A stretch of 64,000 nt of DNA from an uncultured Selenomonadaceae bacterium (lineage in GTDB: Bacteria; Bacillota; Negativicutes; Selenomonadales; Selenomonadaceae). Of this stretch, positions 63,591 to 64,000 are shown in pieces. Position 1 is the first letter of the stretch, and each line of letters opens with the position of its first letter. The stretch spans positions 1 to 64,000 of the forward strand of contig CAJOFR010000001.1 of the NCBI GenBank assembly GCA_905234195.1, written 5' to 3'. A program made the position numbers and the translations under genes. The notes below the pieces were generated by a model. That model did not search any database and was not told where the DNA came from. It saw only the letters and a program-made list of their open reading frames with translations.

Positions 63591-64000
63591 ATGGAAAAGA
63601 AAGTTACAAAAGATGATCTGTTTTGGATGTTTGTCCGCTCAAATTTCCTGCTTGGATCCTTCAACTTTGAGCGTATGCAGGCTATCGGATTCTGCGTTTC
63701 GATGATTCCAATTCTCAAGAGAGTTTATACCGGAGACGATTTGAAAGCCGCTCTTAGGCGTCACCTCGAATTCTTTAACACTCAGCCGTTTGTTGCTGCG
63801 GCAATTATGGGTATTATCGGTGCAATGGAGGAGAAAAAGGCTAACGGTGCTGACATTAGCGAGGCCACGCTTTCCGGTGTTAAAGTCGGTCTTATCGGTC
63901 CTCTGGCTGGCGTTGGTGACCCTATATTCTGGGGTACACTTCGTCCGGTTCTCGCGGCTCTTGGTGCTGGCGTTGCTCTTACGGGCTCTTTAATTGGTCC
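63591..64000 (+). CDS. Mannose-family PTS IID component (truncated by window end)
   Basis: The first 136 residues of a IID membrane component, open to the window end. GAGGAGG precedes ATG 63591. The translated start is MEKKVTKDDLFWMFVRSNF, then LLGSFNFERMQAIGFCVSMIP, EFFNTQPFVAAAIMGIIGAMEE and GLIGPLAGVGDPIFWGTLRPVLAALGAG, all characteristic of the IID family. It forms the sugar channel with IIC. The remaining gene, about 140 more residues in typical members, lies outside. Confidence 0.93.
   Translation, partial: MEKKVTKDDLFWMFVRSNFLLGSFNFERMQAIGFCVSMIPILKRVYTGDDLKAALRRHLEFFNTQPFVAAAIMGIIGAMEEKKANGADISEATLSGVKVGLIGPLAGVGDPIFWGTLRPVLAALGAGVALTGSLIG

Overview
The window reads as a chromosomal segment of a low-GC anaerobic firmicute. 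The translation signals are strong GGAGG-type Shine-Dalgarno sites, with many TTG and GTG starts. PurF is the Bacillus type, with a propeptide and Fe-S cysteines. The window carries an uptake-type [NiFe] hydrogenase (Tat-exported small subunit, large subunit, cytochrome b), a pyrophosphate-type phosphofructokinase and a mannose-family PTS. That combination fits the Negativicutes (Selenomonas/Veillonella-like bacteria), but this is an inference from gene content and not a proof. No rRNA, CRISPR array, insertion sequence, integrase or phage gene was seen. There is one tRNA, Arg(CCG).

Layout. 0-10.7 kb is housekeeping and metabolism: an ADP-ribosylglycohydrolase, enolase, a chemotaxis receptor, an orphan glucitol-type PTS IIA protein, an AIM24 protein, ProRS, an HtrA lipoprotein protease, RlmH, a truncated Uma2 protein and TrmD. 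10.7-20.3 kb is a signalling island: a response regulator/diguanylate cyclase, an Hpt protein, two paralogous hybrid histidine kinases and a PAS-GGDEF-EAL protein with degenerate active sites. 20.3-31.8 kb holds a GH32 sucrose hydrolase, an orphan solute-binding protein, RimO, PncC/CinA, a WbaP-like sugar transferase, TrkA, a nitrilase, an RNA methyltransferase and RibF. 31.9-40.6 kb holds NagZ, an HD-GYP protein whose HD motif is replaced, UvrB, an XRE-methyltransferase fusion, an anti-sigma partner-switch pair and GyrA.

40.7-44.4 kb is the hydrogenase operon (small-large-cytochrome b, minus strand). 45-46.7 kb encodes a CobI/CbiL methyltransferase and a lipoprotein binding protein. 47-50.7 kb is a cell-wall turnover cluster: NlpC/P60 hydrolase, MupG, MurQ and a polysaccharide deacetylase. 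50.8-53.1 kb holds methionine aminopeptidase with a SEC-C motif and the PPi-type PFK. 53.2-61.9 kb is a long minus-strand run: mnmE-mnmG, then purF-nitroreductase-yraN-comM-MATE. From 62.1 kb a mannose-family PTS (IIB, IIC, IID) starts and runs off the window end.

The most system-like part is the 10.7-20.3 kb island. It has all the parts for a multi-input phosphorelay feeding cyclic-di-GMP synthesis, with a predicted inactive EAL protein as a possible effector. A second candidate is the MupG-MurQ muropeptide recycling group with its neighbouring peptidoglycan enzymes. Several regulatory sites are unusually clear: a perfect TTGACA-17-TATAAT promoter before purF, a symmetric divergent promoter between ribF and nagZ, an 11-bp operator-like palindrome before the PTS, and a hairpin plus promoter that separate PTS IIB from IIC.
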